A stretch of 64,000 nucleotides of DNA from Schizophyllum amplum (Eukaryota > Basidiomycota > Agaricomycetes > Agaricales > Schizophyllaceae). Position 1 is the first letter of the stretch; every line of letters begins with the position of its first letter. Made by a program: the position numbers and the translations under genes. The stretch is from NCBI GenBank assembly GCA_007026445.1, contig VDMD01000015.1:558001-622000 (forward strand), written 5' to 3'. Below are positions 50,331-61,113 of this stretch, in pieces. The notes under the pieces are model-generated. The model worked only from the letters and a program-made list of their open reading frames with translations. It was not told the origin of the DNA and did no database searches.

Positions 50331-50776
50331 GTAGGGCGCGTATAATTATTGTATATCTGTATATCATGGTTCTCTATGAATTTCTTACGCACGCTCCAGG
50401 ACCAAACGACAGGGATGGGGGAAGTGAAGACGGTCTGACGATCGGCAGTATGTAGTTGTGCAGATCGCCTTCAGTTCAATTTTTGACACGTGACCGTGTC
50501 CACGCCGCCGTGGCTCGACTTGGTCTCGACGCCTCTTCATTTCCCTGCTCTCTTCCTGCCTCCATCGTCCTGCAGCTGCCATGTCCGCCGCAGCGACCCG
50601 AAAGTTCAACGAAAGCCAGCGCTCCGCACGGATCTCGTGCGAGGTCCGGATCTGTAATCGATGACAGATTTCCGAGACCCACAGGCCTAGAGTATAATCA
50701 TGCATATGTTCAGGGGCTACCATAAGCAGGACGGGAACGCGACGGTTGCTTACACACTTCATCTACTTCTACTGCC
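50331..50776. other. Intergenic, kynureninase B to KMO
   Basis: About 445 bases; terminator region of one and promoter of the next. Contains GTCCGCCGCAGCGACC-type GC words but no recognised site. Confidence 0.5.
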
Positions 50777-52545
50777 ATGTCTGCGGATCCCAGCAGCAGC
50801 ACGTCGCGCACGGTCGCCGTCATTGGCGCAGGGCCGGTAGGCTGCCTCGCCGCCATGGCGTTCGCGAAGCGCGGGTGGCGCGTAGAGATCTACGAAGGGC
50901 GGGCAGGTGCGTATATACTGTTTACTTCTCCTGCATTGTGTGCTAATGCATACGCGTAGATCTGCGCCTCCCCGAGTCCCGCGCGAACCTCGCCTTGCGC
51001 TCCATCAACCTCGCCATCTCCCACCGCGGCATAGTCGCGCTACAGGCCGTCAACTCCGCCGCCGCGGACCGTTTCCTCGCCGACGCCATTCCCATGCATG
51101 GTCGCATGGTTCATACCACCGCTGGCAAGGAGGAGACAATATACTACGACAGGGACCATCAGGTATGCTCGTTATTGCTCCGTGCTTCCTCGCTCACTCA
51201 CTGGTGAACTTAGCACATCAACTCGATCGACCGTGCTGTGCTTAACCAGGGATTGCTAGACGAGGTGGAGGCGTTTCCCCGGTGTCAAGCTCTTCTTCCG
51301 CCACAAGGTCCAGAACATCGACTTCGACGGCAAGAAGATGACTGCGCGCGACCTGGAGACTGGCCGCGACGTTGAGGCGCATTTCGATCTCTGCATCGGC
51401 GCTGACGGAAGCTACTCTGTCGTGCGACGGCAGATGATGCGCGTCATGCGGTGCGTTTGGCTACCGCTCCCCCTTATTCTGTTGACTGACTCGCACCTAG
51501 GATGGATTTCCAGCAGACGTACATGAAGGACGAGTACATGGAGCTGCGTATGCCATCCGGCGTTGGCGCAAGCGGCGAGTCAACCTTCCTCCTCCACCCA
51601 AACCGCCTGCACATCTGGCCACGGCATTCCTTCATGCTCATCGCGCTTCCCAACAAGGACAAGACATTCACGTGCACGCTGTTTGCACCGAGCACCGAGT
51701 TCGACAAGCTAGACACCGTGGATAAATTCCTGTCGTGGTTCGAGCACCATTTCCCCGACGCACACCGCCACATAGGCGCTGATGCGCTCGCGAAGGATTA
51801 TAGCCGCAACCCGCGCTGTCCCCTAATTTGCACGACGGTCAGATTTGATTCATGCACTTATAAGCCTCTTTCTAATGCCCTCCTAGTCCAACCCATATCA
51901 TTACAAGGACCGTGCAATTATTCTCGGTGACGCGGCCCATGCGATGGTTCCATTCTACGGGCAGGGGCTTAATTGTGGCCTCGAAGACGTGCGTGTGCTA
52001 AGCGCGCTACTGCAGGCTGAGGGCATAACGTCCGACAAAACTTCGGAGGACCCTACTATAGTAGATCCCCGCCTTGCTCACGCTCTCGCCTACTACTCCG
52101 AACACCGTCACGAAGACTTGGTCGCTATATGCGACTTGGCGCAGAATAACTAGTACGCTGTCATTCTTCATGCATATATGCCGCTAATCCTTGGTTCAGC
52201 GTCGAAATGCGCCACGACGTGACGTCGCCGATGTTTCTCTTCAAGAAGGCCGTCGACAACGTTCTGTACATGTTGAGTCGGCGACAGCGGCTGTCGCTCG
52301 CATCGTTTGGGAGCGCGTTGGCGAGCGTGCCATTCCCCGCGGGCGAGCCGAGCGAATGGATTCCGCTGTACACGATGGTCACATTCCGCCCGGACGTCAG
52401 TTATGCGACCGCGCAACGCAAAGCAAGGAGGCAGGCGCGCGTTTTGACGGTGCTCGGCTGGCTGACCGCGTCGGCTGTCGGCGCTGGGTCCCTGTTGGCG
52501 TTGGTTGCGAGCTACGACCGCGCGCGGCGCCTACTCACGCGGTGA
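50777..52545 (+). CDS. BNA4: Kynurenine 3-monooxygenase (KMO)
   Basis: FAD enzyme that hydroxylates kynurenine to 3-hydroxykynurenine using NADPH and oxygen. Exon 1 carries the Rossmann motif [21 protein letters not shown]. Following exons: [108 protein letters not shown] (second FAD motif) and [14 protein letters not shown]. The C-terminus ends in one hydrophobic helix ([21 protein letters not shown]), fitting an outer mitochondrial membrane anchor. There is one frame break: in CCCC at 51277-51280 one C is extra between DEVEAFP and GVKLFF; no intron fits. All else is intact, so sequence error is as likely as a null allele. Confidence 0.92.
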
Positions 52546-53126
52546 CAAGTGTAATGGCCCTGTATCAGTAGTAGAAACCTGTCTATATGTACCACTATGT
52601 AGTCGGTGCCAATAAGGCGCGCCGCGATGGGCCACGGAAGCAGGGGGAGTAATCAGAATTTCGAGCATGATAATCAACCAGGATGTTGAGGTTGTTGATT
52701 TCACGTGAGCTATGTTGATGTTCGTGTGGGAGTATCAATCGTGTCCATATGTATATTGCTGCAACCGGGGTACTAAAACAACAGGAGGGCGAGGGAGGGC
52801 CTATGCAGTTCGTCTGCCTGTCCATGACCGCGCCGCAGGGCATAGATAAATACAGAGCTTCGACGGGGCGTCAGGTTGTAGATATGTGGTATTTACCAAA
52901 CCAGGAATATCAGTCGAGAGCAGTACGACAGAAGAGAGAAATTGAGGAAGAGAAGGAGCGGGGAGCGGAGGAGGAGGAACGGAGAATATACGAGAACCCA
53001 ACCGGCCGACCGACATGGGGACCAAACGTGTAAGGGAGGCGATAGATCGATTCCATGATATGTTGTGTCCAGCAGGCAACATAAGTTGGAAAAGGATTGG
53101 GGATTGCTTGAGAGGCGTACTGCCGC
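52546..53126. other. Convergent intergenic, KMO to AT-hook gene
   Basis: About 580 bases of 3' flanks. An open frame at 52749-53033 lacks family features and is probably the 3' UTR of the AT-hook gene. Confidence 0.55.
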
Positions 53127-53898
53127 TTACTGAGCCGCAGACTTTGGCGGGCGACCTGGGTGCGGTTTAGTGGTAGCCGGCGTGAGTGGCAGTGGAATTA
53201 CGCACCGCGCTTCTTGGGCGCGGCCGGAGCGGCCTCTGTGCCCTCGGGCTTGGGCTTGGGGGGCCTGGAACGCGGATGAGTACGGTGAGGGCGATGATGT
53301 GTGGCGCACGGACCTTCCACGCTTCTTCTTGGGGGGAGGCTCCTCGCCCTCTACATCAGGGTCCTTCTTCTCCTACTCGATGTTAGGACGCGTCGCTTGA
53401 CGAGCATAGGCGATCTCACCTTGGGAGGTCTAGAGCGGGCAGCGTTAGACGCGTCAGCGGGCGGCCAGATAAGCGATCTCACCTTCCGCGCTTCTTGCCC
53501 GTGACGGGGGCGGACGTGGACGCTGCAGGAGCCGCGGTCGCGTCTTTCGGCTTGTTCTTGGAGCCTATCGATGGGGGAAGTGTCAGGGGCGGGTCGACGC
53601 GAGAGGGGGACGGGGACGGCACCTTTGGGACGGCCTGGGACGCTCAGTCAGCTCGGGCGATCAACAACAGGGACGTGCGGTTGCTTACCTCGGCCCCGCT
53701 TAACGGGGGCGCATTGTCTAGCGGTGACTAGGTGAGCGGCGCGTAGGGGGATGGACATCGCGATGGGAACGTACCGGGCGGGGCTGCGCTGGATGCGGCG
53801 GCTGCGCTGCTCTCGGCAGCGGCGGGCGATTCGTCGAGCTGATCTTGCTCCTGCTGGTCGACGGCGGCAACGTCGACGGCCTCGGGCGAGTCTGACAT
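53127..53898 (-). CDS. Four AT-hook DNA-binding protein with microexons
   Basis: Eight exons on the minus strand: 53775-53898, 53689-53727, 53623-53634, 53483-53564, 53420-53429, 53314-53372, 53206-53264 and 53127-53155. Joining them gives an acidic N-terminus (MSDSPEAVDVAAVDQQEQDQ..) and four AT-hooks: KRGRGRPKGSKNKPK, KKRGRPPK, KKKRGRPPKPKPEG and KKRGRPPKSAAQ at the very end. AT-hooks bind the minor groove of AT-rich DNA; such small proteins act as chromatin architecture factors. Every hook is split by an intron inside its core, and two exons are only 12 and 10 bases long. All junctions use GT..AG and keep frame. About 150 residues. The reading is my own splice reconstruction, supported by the recovered motifs. 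Confidence 0.82.
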
Positions 53899-54692
53899 GG
53901 CTGGCGGACGGGCGGGGAGGCGGTGGGGGCGACGAGGGAGGGGAGAGAGAGCGGGGCAAGGTGGAAAAGATATAAACGACAACGCAACCAGGGTTTTAAA
54001 CGGCCGTCCTCATCAGCGAACCGGAATTTCACTAAATGGTGAGGGAAACAAGTCGCTGATTTCGCTTGCCCTGGAAATTGGAAATGCCCCCCAAATCGGG
54101 GCCGTTCCGTCACGGGAGCAAACCGCCGCCGGCTTCTTGCCGTCACGTGGAGCCCCCCGCGCCCTCCGGTGTGGTCAACGCGCCGCTGCTCGCGTCCGAC
54201 GCCCGCGTCGCTCTCGGCGTGCGCACAGGCAAGGCGGCTGGCGCAGGACGGTTGCCATGCAGTCCACCCTCATTTCTTATCTGCAAATTCAATTTATCGT
54301 GCCGTTACCGCCCGACGAAGGTCCGTTCCTATGAAACCCCGAATGGCAGTCTGCGTATGCGTAAGTATGTGTGGCGCGGCAGCGCGGTCGAAGAGCGTCT
54401 GGGCTGCAGCGGTTGAATTATTCTCAAAAATTGCGGTGCGTACTCCAGGCCAAAGCTGACGTTTGTCTGTCAGCAATGGAGGGGGTGGAGCTCTGGAGAC
54501 GGACGAGGAGTGACCACACGGGAAAATAAAAAGGGAAATTGTGTGGGCCCCCGTGCTGCGCAATATTTGCTGATGGAGACGTGACGTACTACAGACCCCG
54601 GGGGTTCCTGGCGGCCTCCGGGCCGCGCCGGCGCTGACGTGGGCACGCGTTTGTGGCGTCGCGTTCAATCCCTCTTGTCATTGTCGCGCGCG
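53899..54692. other. Divergent intergenic, AT-hook gene to OS-9
   Basis: About 800 bases, no gene supported. A CGGTTTTAAA-like AT patch at about 53985-54000 precedes GC-rich DNA. Confidence 0.5.
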
Positions 54693-56797
54693 ATGGTCTC
54701 GCGGACGTGTCTTTTGCTGTGTGCATCACTAAATCTTGCGGCGGCGCGGCTGCTGCACTCGCTCCCCGAAGATCCTCATGCGTTTCCCAAATTCCGGGTG
54801 TCGTTTATGAACGGCCAGTCTATCGGTAAAGAGACAGCTGAGCGCTGGCTGCGCGAGGGTCTGCGCGGTGGCGAGCTTGAGTTTACCGAGCAGTCATGGC
54901 AAGAGGACTCAGGGAGCTGGCACGAACGCATCCCGCGCAAAGAGATCGGTGGGACTGATGCTGGTCAAGCTCCGTCTGAGGTACGCCGTCTGTTTCCTCG
55001 CGCCAGGCGCGCGGCAATGAAGACACCAGACAGCTGCACCGCCCAGAAAACAACCACACCCTCGAGCTTATGCGTATGGGCCCCGAGTCCTACCTCTGCT
55101 ACATCCCTAGACCTCTCGAATACGAGCCACCAGAAGGAGCCGACGCCGCCGATGCGGAGCTCACCCCCGCACGCAGTTGGCAACTTCTGCAGCCGCTAAC
55201 CGGAACATGCCTCTATGTGCGTGACGTGCCCTCCCCACTGCGCGCCGATTTGCGTGTCTGACCCATGTGCAGCACCGACAAGGCAGGTCTGATGTGCCCG
55301 GAAATTGCCAGCCCCGCTAAGCCTACCCAGGGTGGTTCACATACTCCTACTGCCACGGCCAGCAAATCCGGCAATTCAAGGAACTGATACCCTCCCAACC
55401 TCATGCCGCGAGTGCGTCCCCATATCTTCATCTTCTCCGCAGTGCATCCGCTCCCTCTAGAATGCCCGGAACTGACTATATCGGTGTTATGTAGCGGGCT
55501 ACCGCCCAGCAGAGGACCCAGAGGTAAACATATTCGCTTTCTTCCGCCTTCCGAGCGCGCTTTTCCTTCCTCCCCCTTTTCTCATGTGCTGTCATTGTCA
55601 TCTCCGCCGCCTACTAAAGCATTCGAAGCATCTTTCCTGTCATTCATCCGTCTTATCTGATTTTCATCTTTACCCTATTCGAGCTACCCCCCAAAACTTA
55701 CTCGCCTCACAGTGGGACGCTTACACCTTGGGACGCGCGCCACCGACACCGGAGCCCGGCGCAGACCTCACAGTTGCTGAGCAGAATGCGCTCGTGGCCA
55801 ACCTCGAGCTCGCCAAAAATGCAGGCTCCCGGTATCTCGTACAGCGCTGGGGCGACGGCACGCACTGCGACAAGACGGGGAAGCCGCGCGAGGTGGAAGT
55901 ACAGGTACGTTGCTATTTTCATTAATCTGCACGATTTATTGCGGCCGCCCGTCGTATCGGCTTGCTTGCCCTGTCGTCCTGACGCTCTCGAAAATTTGGA
56001 AGGCACACTGTCCTCGGGCAAAGGGCATTTTCCCTTGTGTTTCCTGATTTTGCACATGCATTTCATGTCTTCTCCTTGCGTTTTACCCGCGATATACGGC
56101 GCGCTCTCACGGCTCGCAATGGCCTTGCAATTCTGCCGGCGTGGGCTCACATTGCTGCCCCCGTTGCTCTTCTCCTTGGCTACCGGATCCCGCCGCAAGA
56201 GATGTCCTGACTGACAATACACTTTCAGTTCCACTGCTCGATGGCGATGACGGATACGATTCTGTTCGTAAAAGAAGCCAAGACGTGCTCGTACGTCCTT
56301 GTTATTCACACACCGCGACTGTGTGGGGAGCCGGGGTTCAAGTCGCGACGTGACGCCCGGGAGGAGGCCGTCATCCGTTGCCGCGAAGTCGTGGACACGC
56401 CTGCCCCCAGCGCCGCCGACCTCCCGCAAGGAGACCACCCCTTCAAGCACCCGCGCCGGAAGACAGCCCTCCCCGCGCGCACTGCGCCGCGCAAGGAGGA
56501 GCAGGCGCAGCAGAAGAAAGTGGCCGCGGAGAGCGCGTACAGCGACATCCTGCGGCGCGCTTTGAACGCGTTCCTGGGCGCGGACGCGGGGAACGACGCC
56601 GCAGTTATTGTGGAGGACGGGGATGTGGTCATCGAGGTGCTGGACGAGGCGTCTTCCAGGATATGGACGACGCGGAGAGCAATGCAGTGATCACGGAGGC
56701 GCTGCGCGCGGCGGGCTTTGCGATCAAGGGGGACAAGTTTGTGCAGGCGGAGGAGGGAGAGGAGGAATACGACGACCCGCATCGGGATGAATTGTAG
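54693..56797 (+). CDS. YOS9: OS-9/Yos9-like ER quality-control lectin
   Basis: ER-lumenal lectin that reads trimmed N-glycans on misfolded proteins for ERAD. ATG 54693 gives a signal peptide (VSRTCLLLCASLNLAAARLLHSLP). The MRH domain is spread over several exons: SYLCYIPRPLEYEPP, QPLTGTCLY, GWFTYSYCHGQQIRQF, GSRYLVQRWGDGTHCDKTGK, VEVQFHCSMAMTDTILFVKE and CSYVLVIHTPRLCGEPGF, with the paired cysteines and the YxxC..W signature of OS-9. The very C-terminus is HRDEL, an ER-retrieval signal. Near 56655 the frame changes between VVIEVLDEA and FQDMDDAESNAV; this needs either one missing base or an unusually short intron of 23-35 bases. Exon borders around 55000-55400 were inferred from the motifs. 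Confidence 0.85.
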
Positions 56798-57910
56798 ACG
56801 GGGTTGGGCTTGAATGTGAGCGTGAACGATAAGACTGATGGCTGGAGGGATTCCCTTGGGAGTGCAATTGTAACAATTTTGTTGTCATTATGGAACGGCA
56901 TTCGTTGTTTACAAGTGAGCCCCATGGTGCTTGAGCAATGCCACTGCACTGCTTTTACGCATAACTTCCGGTGCTTACCGTCCCTGACCCAGATATGCAC
57001 CACTTGGCCCAGGGTACCAGATATGCACCACTCGGCCTGTGCCAGTCAAATCTTCGTGAAATCCTTAGATATTTGGGGATCTGTAGCGCAGCATGTAACC
57101 TATGGTATCCTGAAATTTCATAGAGCAAGTGCATCTACAGCATGAGGTAGAAAAATCGAAAGTCGCCCGGCAATTCCCGAAAAGTGGTGCATTGCCCTAT
57201 CACCGTCTTTGCGCACAGACAGCACCGTCGTTGCTCAGTGATAATTCTCACAAATATTTATGCGAAAAGATAATAGTCGTCTGCATGGGCATGATTATTT
57301 CCAAAGCATTTGAAGACGAAACCGGCGAGTTGTGGCTTGCAGACTCAAAGTGGTGCATATCTGGGTCATGGACGGTACGCGCGCAACTACAAAGTACTTA
57401 ACGGACCAGGGGCCTCGGATGTCTGTACCGTTGCAAGTTCGTCATGCGAACGACATCAAGCTCCCGGCATGGTGTACGGGAGAAGAATATATATAACAGC
57501 CAGACTCAGACTGCAGTAGTGTCTCTTTCAACGTGTGGTGCTGCAGGTGCCCAAGGCATCTCGATAAAGATGTCCTGAACGCGACGGCCCTGGCAGTGGC
57601 GCTTCCCTTGCTTCCTGCAAAGGTGCCTGCGCCCTGGTTCCTTCCGATTTTCTGACTTTCGGTGCTTGTTCACGGAGTCGAGTACCGGGACAGCAGCACA
57701 CAGGTGAAGGGGTACACAAGACGATTAAGTGTAATTGATACATAAGAAAGTTCGAAAAATAGTACGAGCGCTGTACCATACAAGGTTCGGGTATCTCGCT
57801 AGTCATGCGCGGAAAAGCGGTGGCGTGAAGAAGGCATGCTGGTCGTGGTTTGCGCTAGAGGGGCGGACTAGCGGCTGGTGTATTTCCCTTCACAGGCGGC
57901 AGGCCCCTCC
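56798..57910. other. Convergent intergenic, OS-9 to Pmp3, with MITE-like element
   Basis: About 1.1 kb without a supported gene, a third of it occupied by the inverted-repeat element at 56978-57375. The rest is 3' flank. Confidence 0.6.
56978..57375. mobile_element. MITE-like element 1 (TA-flanked, 398 bases)
   Basis: Inverted ends of about 28 bases: the left end begins CCGTCCCTGACCCAGATATG and continues CACCACTT, the right end is its reverse complement with one mismatch (CCGTCCATGACC..). Both ends are flanked by TA (56976-56977 and 57376-57377), as expected for target-site duplication by Tc1/mariner-type transposases. A second direct copy of CCAGATATGCACCACT lies just inside the left end (57009-57030). 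There is no transposase; internal frames are short. Non-autonomous element inferred. Confidence 0.7.
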
Positions 57911-58217
57911 CTAATACTTCAGGATGATGTACAGGGCGTGGATGATACCGGGACTGGAAATGACTGTCAGCGCTACTGTGTGAGGGTTGAGCATGGGTCT
58001 ACGCACATGTAACCCAGAATGGTGAGCAGGATGTTGATGCAGAAGTCTGCATTGCAGCCACGTTCCAAGAACACGCCGACGGGCGGGATGAAGATGGCGA
58101 AGATGATCTGGGAAGCGAGTCAGCAAGGGAGTTCAGAGTACGACTTCCTGTGCGCAAGCGAGGTCAGAAGGTGGTCGGCGTGCTTACCTTGCAGATGTCA
58201 GATGAAGTGAAGGCCAT
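57911..58217 (-). CDS. PMP3: Plasma-membrane proteolipid Pmp3
   Basis: UPF0057/Pmp3 family, a tiny two-helix membrane protein that affects membrane potential and salt tolerance. Three exons: MAFTSSDICK, then IIFAIFIPPVGVFLERGCNA followed by DFCINILLTILGYI, then PGIIHALYIILKY. The PPVGVFLERGC and LTILGYIPGIIHALYIIL motifs are the family signature. 57 residues, full length. A TATA sequence (ATATATAAG on the minus strand, 58259-58267) lies about 42 bases upstream of the ATG. Confidence 0.96.
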
Positions 58218-58557
58218 GGTGGTTAGATGAAAAAATTCGAGACGAGGCGGGAAGTGGTCTTATATATGGCACGCGGGAGGCGGCCAAGATGACGTCATGA
58301 TGCGATGACGCGCTGGCTGTGAAGGGAACTGTGGCGGTGCAGCAGCTGCGCCCCTCGACCCTGTGCGTAAGCGCGTCTTCGCTGTGCACGCACTGTGCAC
58401 GTTCCACAGGCGTTCTTCAACTGCCGGAGGCTTGGCCATAGGGAAACTTGCTCGACAGAAGGTCTAGACTACCAAGGGGCTCTGAACCTGTGATTGCTTT
58501 GTCCGACATCCACCGGAGCGCTCGGAAGTTCGACTTGCAAGAGCTTGAGGAACGCCG
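58218..58557. promoter_or_regulatory. Divergent promoter, PMP3 / kynurenine formamidase
   Basis: 340 bases between divergent start codons. The TATA box at 58259-58267 faces PMP3. No clear TATA box for the formamidase. Confidence 0.55.
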
Positions 58558-59725
58558 ATGGACATCGTCAGGCTTGCCGACCTTCAGTATGCGAGGGTGG
58601 ATGACCCGCAGCGCAAGTACGACTTCTACATCCCAGTGGATGAGCCTAGCAAGTTTCCCGACGGAATGCGCGAAGCTGACTTGCCGGTCATAATATTTGT
58701 GCACGGTGGCGCGTGGCGGTCGTGAGTCCCTCCCCTTTCGTCGTCAAGCACTCCCCCAAATCTCTCCTATCCTCGTTAATCTTGCCCACCTCTCGTCGCA
58801 CTCCTGCTTGTCCTCTTTCGTCGCGCTCTCTTTGCGCTCCAAGTTAGATCATGAAAACCTCACCTTCCCACCCTCTGCCGTCAGCCGCATCGTCCTTGAC
58901 GTCCTTCGAGCGACGTGTTTGACAGCTCCTCCAACGATGGTTGTTCCTGGCGCTATCTGCCCATTCTGACTCACATTCGCTGTGGACGTCCTTTGCTTTA
59001 ATTCCGCCCCGATATCCCTCCGCCTCTGACAGTGGACTCACCACAGCGAGGACAAGCATGACCACCGCAAGCTCGCTGAAGAGCTCGCGCGGCGCACGCA
59101 CGCCTGCGTCGCCGTCCCGAACTACCGCCTTTCGCCACGTACGCCGCCCCTGCACCACCCCGCACACGCGGAGGACGTCCTGACGTTCCTCACCCACCTC
59201 CACGACGTCGGATGTGAGTTCGTCCGCGACATATTCAGCCGGTCGCGTTGGTATCTCGTCGGGCACTCCTGCAGCGCGCACATGATTGCGAGCATCGTCC
59301 TGAACTCGGACGGGACGACGCCATCGCTGGCGCCGCCGGCGCGCGTACTGGACGCGATCCGCGGAGTGGCATTCTCGGAGGGGATCTACGACATCGATCT
59401 GCTGCTCGCGCGCTGGCCGGACTATGGGAGATGGTTCATACATGATGCGTTCGGCGAGCGGGAGGAATACAGCGCGGTCTCGATCGCCCGGTATCCTTTG
59501 CGCAAACCAGGGACACGGTGGTTATTGATGCACTCGTGTGAGGATGAGCTCGTTGACCCGGGACAGACAAAGGCAATGGGGGCGCACCTACAAGAGATCC
59601 ATGCGGATCAGGAGGCAGTCACGATTGATATTGGCGGGCCTACGGAAAAGCACGACGATGTGCTCAAGGGCGAATATTATTTGCGCAGTGTCTCGCGATT
59701 TGTGCTGGACATCGAGCGAGAGTGA
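58558..59725 (+). CDS. BNA7: Kynurenine formamidase
   Basis: Alpha/beta hydrolase that removes formate from N-formylkynurenine to give kynurenine, the second step of the pathway. Two exons. Exon 1 (58558-58722) runs MDIVRLADLQYARVDDPQRK.. to VIIFVHGGAWRS, with the oxyanion HGGAW motif typical of this family. Exon 2 starts EDKHDHRKLAEELARR and holds VAVPNYRLSP, the nucleophile elbow WYLVGHSCSAHM (GxSxxA), a likely acid in EDELVDPGQ and a likely catalytic His in EKHDDVL. About 280 residues, the usual length. The intron is about 325 bases, six times the local norm, and pyrimidine-rich. The arylformamidase call is supported by the motifs and by the pathway neighbours. Confidence 0.88.
58723..59047 (+). 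other. Unusually long intron in the formamidase gene
   Basis: Starts GTGAGTCCCTCC and ends CTCACCACAG. About 325 bases against 45-65 for most introns here. An open frame of 90 codons runs through part of it but has no recognisable product. Confidence 0.7.
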
Positions 59726-59785
59726 CATCTGAGAGGCGAAGGCGACATGTATTGATATATAGGATATAGGATGTATTAGAGGCTA

Positions 59786-60171
59786 TATGGCGCGGTTTTA
59801 ACAGCTCAAAGTTCACTTGAAAGTTTCAAAATGGTAAGCGAATAATTCAGAGTTGGCTGTGAACTCTGAAAAAGGTTTTAATTTTCAAACAGATGTCCCA
59901 CGCGCTGAGACGGCTCGAGGGCCTCGCAAGAGTATCTGAGGAGCCGCGACGGCTGGCAAGGGCACCGGCAGGGTGGCAGACACGCAGCCGACGTACATGG
60001 CTACCTGTGGCCACTTGAGGGCAGGTCTGAGGGCCGCCAGCGCGCGCAGGCGCCGGGCACTCGATTCAATTTTCACTTGAACTTTGAAGAAGTGGTCCGT
60101 AAAAATTCAAAACGACCTCTCAAAACTTCAAAAGTCTTGAATTCAGAACTGCCGTTCAACTCGTTCCATAT
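59786..60171. repeat. Possible degenerate TA-flanked element
   Basis: Both borders read CTATATGG inward (59783-59790 and the reverse complement at 60167-60174), followed by loosely similar TTCAAAGTTCACTTGAA-type AT-rich arms around a GC-rich core (59890-60055). The inverted similarity beyond the first 20 bases is weak. Confidence 0.3.
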
Positions 60172-60220
60172 AGCGTCTATTGCTGCGTCTGGGACATGGA
60201 AAGGAACGGCACATACGCTA

Positions 60221-60617
60221 CTATTCGTCACCCAGTGTATATAAAAACAGCCTCAACTTTTATAAACACTGTCCATGCCCCTCTATATGTCGGAAACAGT
60301 TGTTGAAAAAAACTACGGTACCATTTTCGAGTACGCGGAACACGATGACGAAGTCCGTTTGAGCTCAGTCCCAATGGTGCGCGCGCTGCTGGCTGTAGAA
60401 CGAGATTGATGGTATCAAGATCAGACTCGTATGGCCGATGAACGCGCTGCATGTCTTCGTGCACTCCTGTTATGCCCATGAAAAGTTGACCATCGTATTC
60501 AGCGTCCTCAAGGGAACATTTGTGCCAATTTTCAGCAAGAAAATCGTCCATATAAGGGGGCATGGACAGTGTTTATAAAAGTTGAGGCCGTTTTTATATA
60601 CACTGGGTGACGAATAG
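60221..60617. mobile_element. MITE-like element 2 (TA-flanked, 397 bases)
   Basis: Near-perfect terminal inverted repeats of about 69 bases (60221-60289 and 60549-60617) starting CTATTCGTCACCCAGTGTAT, with three mismatches. Flanked by TA on both sides (60219-60220, 60618-60619). The internal 260 bases carry a minus-strand open frame (60228-60563) that runs into the repeats and shows no transposase motif. Fits a non-autonomous Tc1/mariner-like element. Confidence 0.85.
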
Positions 60618-61113
60618 TATGTTCCGCGCCATGTTCAACTGTAGTGGAGCGCTATGACCAACTGTGAGCGCCAGCCACCGCGAGGGAACTTCGGAAAAGG
60701 AGCAGCGCCACACAGTGGTATGGATGCGTCAGGCCATGGTCAGTCTCCATAACTCTGACTCCAGCCCTTGATTTGGAACTCTTCTGCGTACTAGAGGAAG
60801 TGCCGGCTGCGCTCGGCCTTGACCTTGCTTGCATTGGATGTTGGTTTTTCGGACTTTTAGGCCGACAAGAGTCACTCTTTGGTCTTATGTACGGAAAAGT
60901 ACCCGGAATTAAGGGTGTGGAGAGACCTTGCAAGCAAGGTAATCAGGACCATCGTAGCTCAGTCCGAACTCGTAGCCCGTGTAGATTCGATGTAGATCCA
61001 GCGGAGTGAAAATGATCCGCTGGGAAGCCAGGTCGCACCTCAGAGTCAACGTTCAACGTTCAACTCCAAAGGGCCGGCAACTTGAACATAGCCCACGTGC
61101 GCCGCTGATAGGT

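Noticed and set aside
52749..53033. 94-codon open frame with charged repeats after KMO
   Set aside because: Lies in the 3' flank of two convergent genes, lacks any recognised motif and has no splice partner.
60228..60563. Minus-strand open frame inside MITE-like element 2
   Set aside because: It runs into both terminal repeats, starts with no conserved context and has no transposase DDE/D signature.
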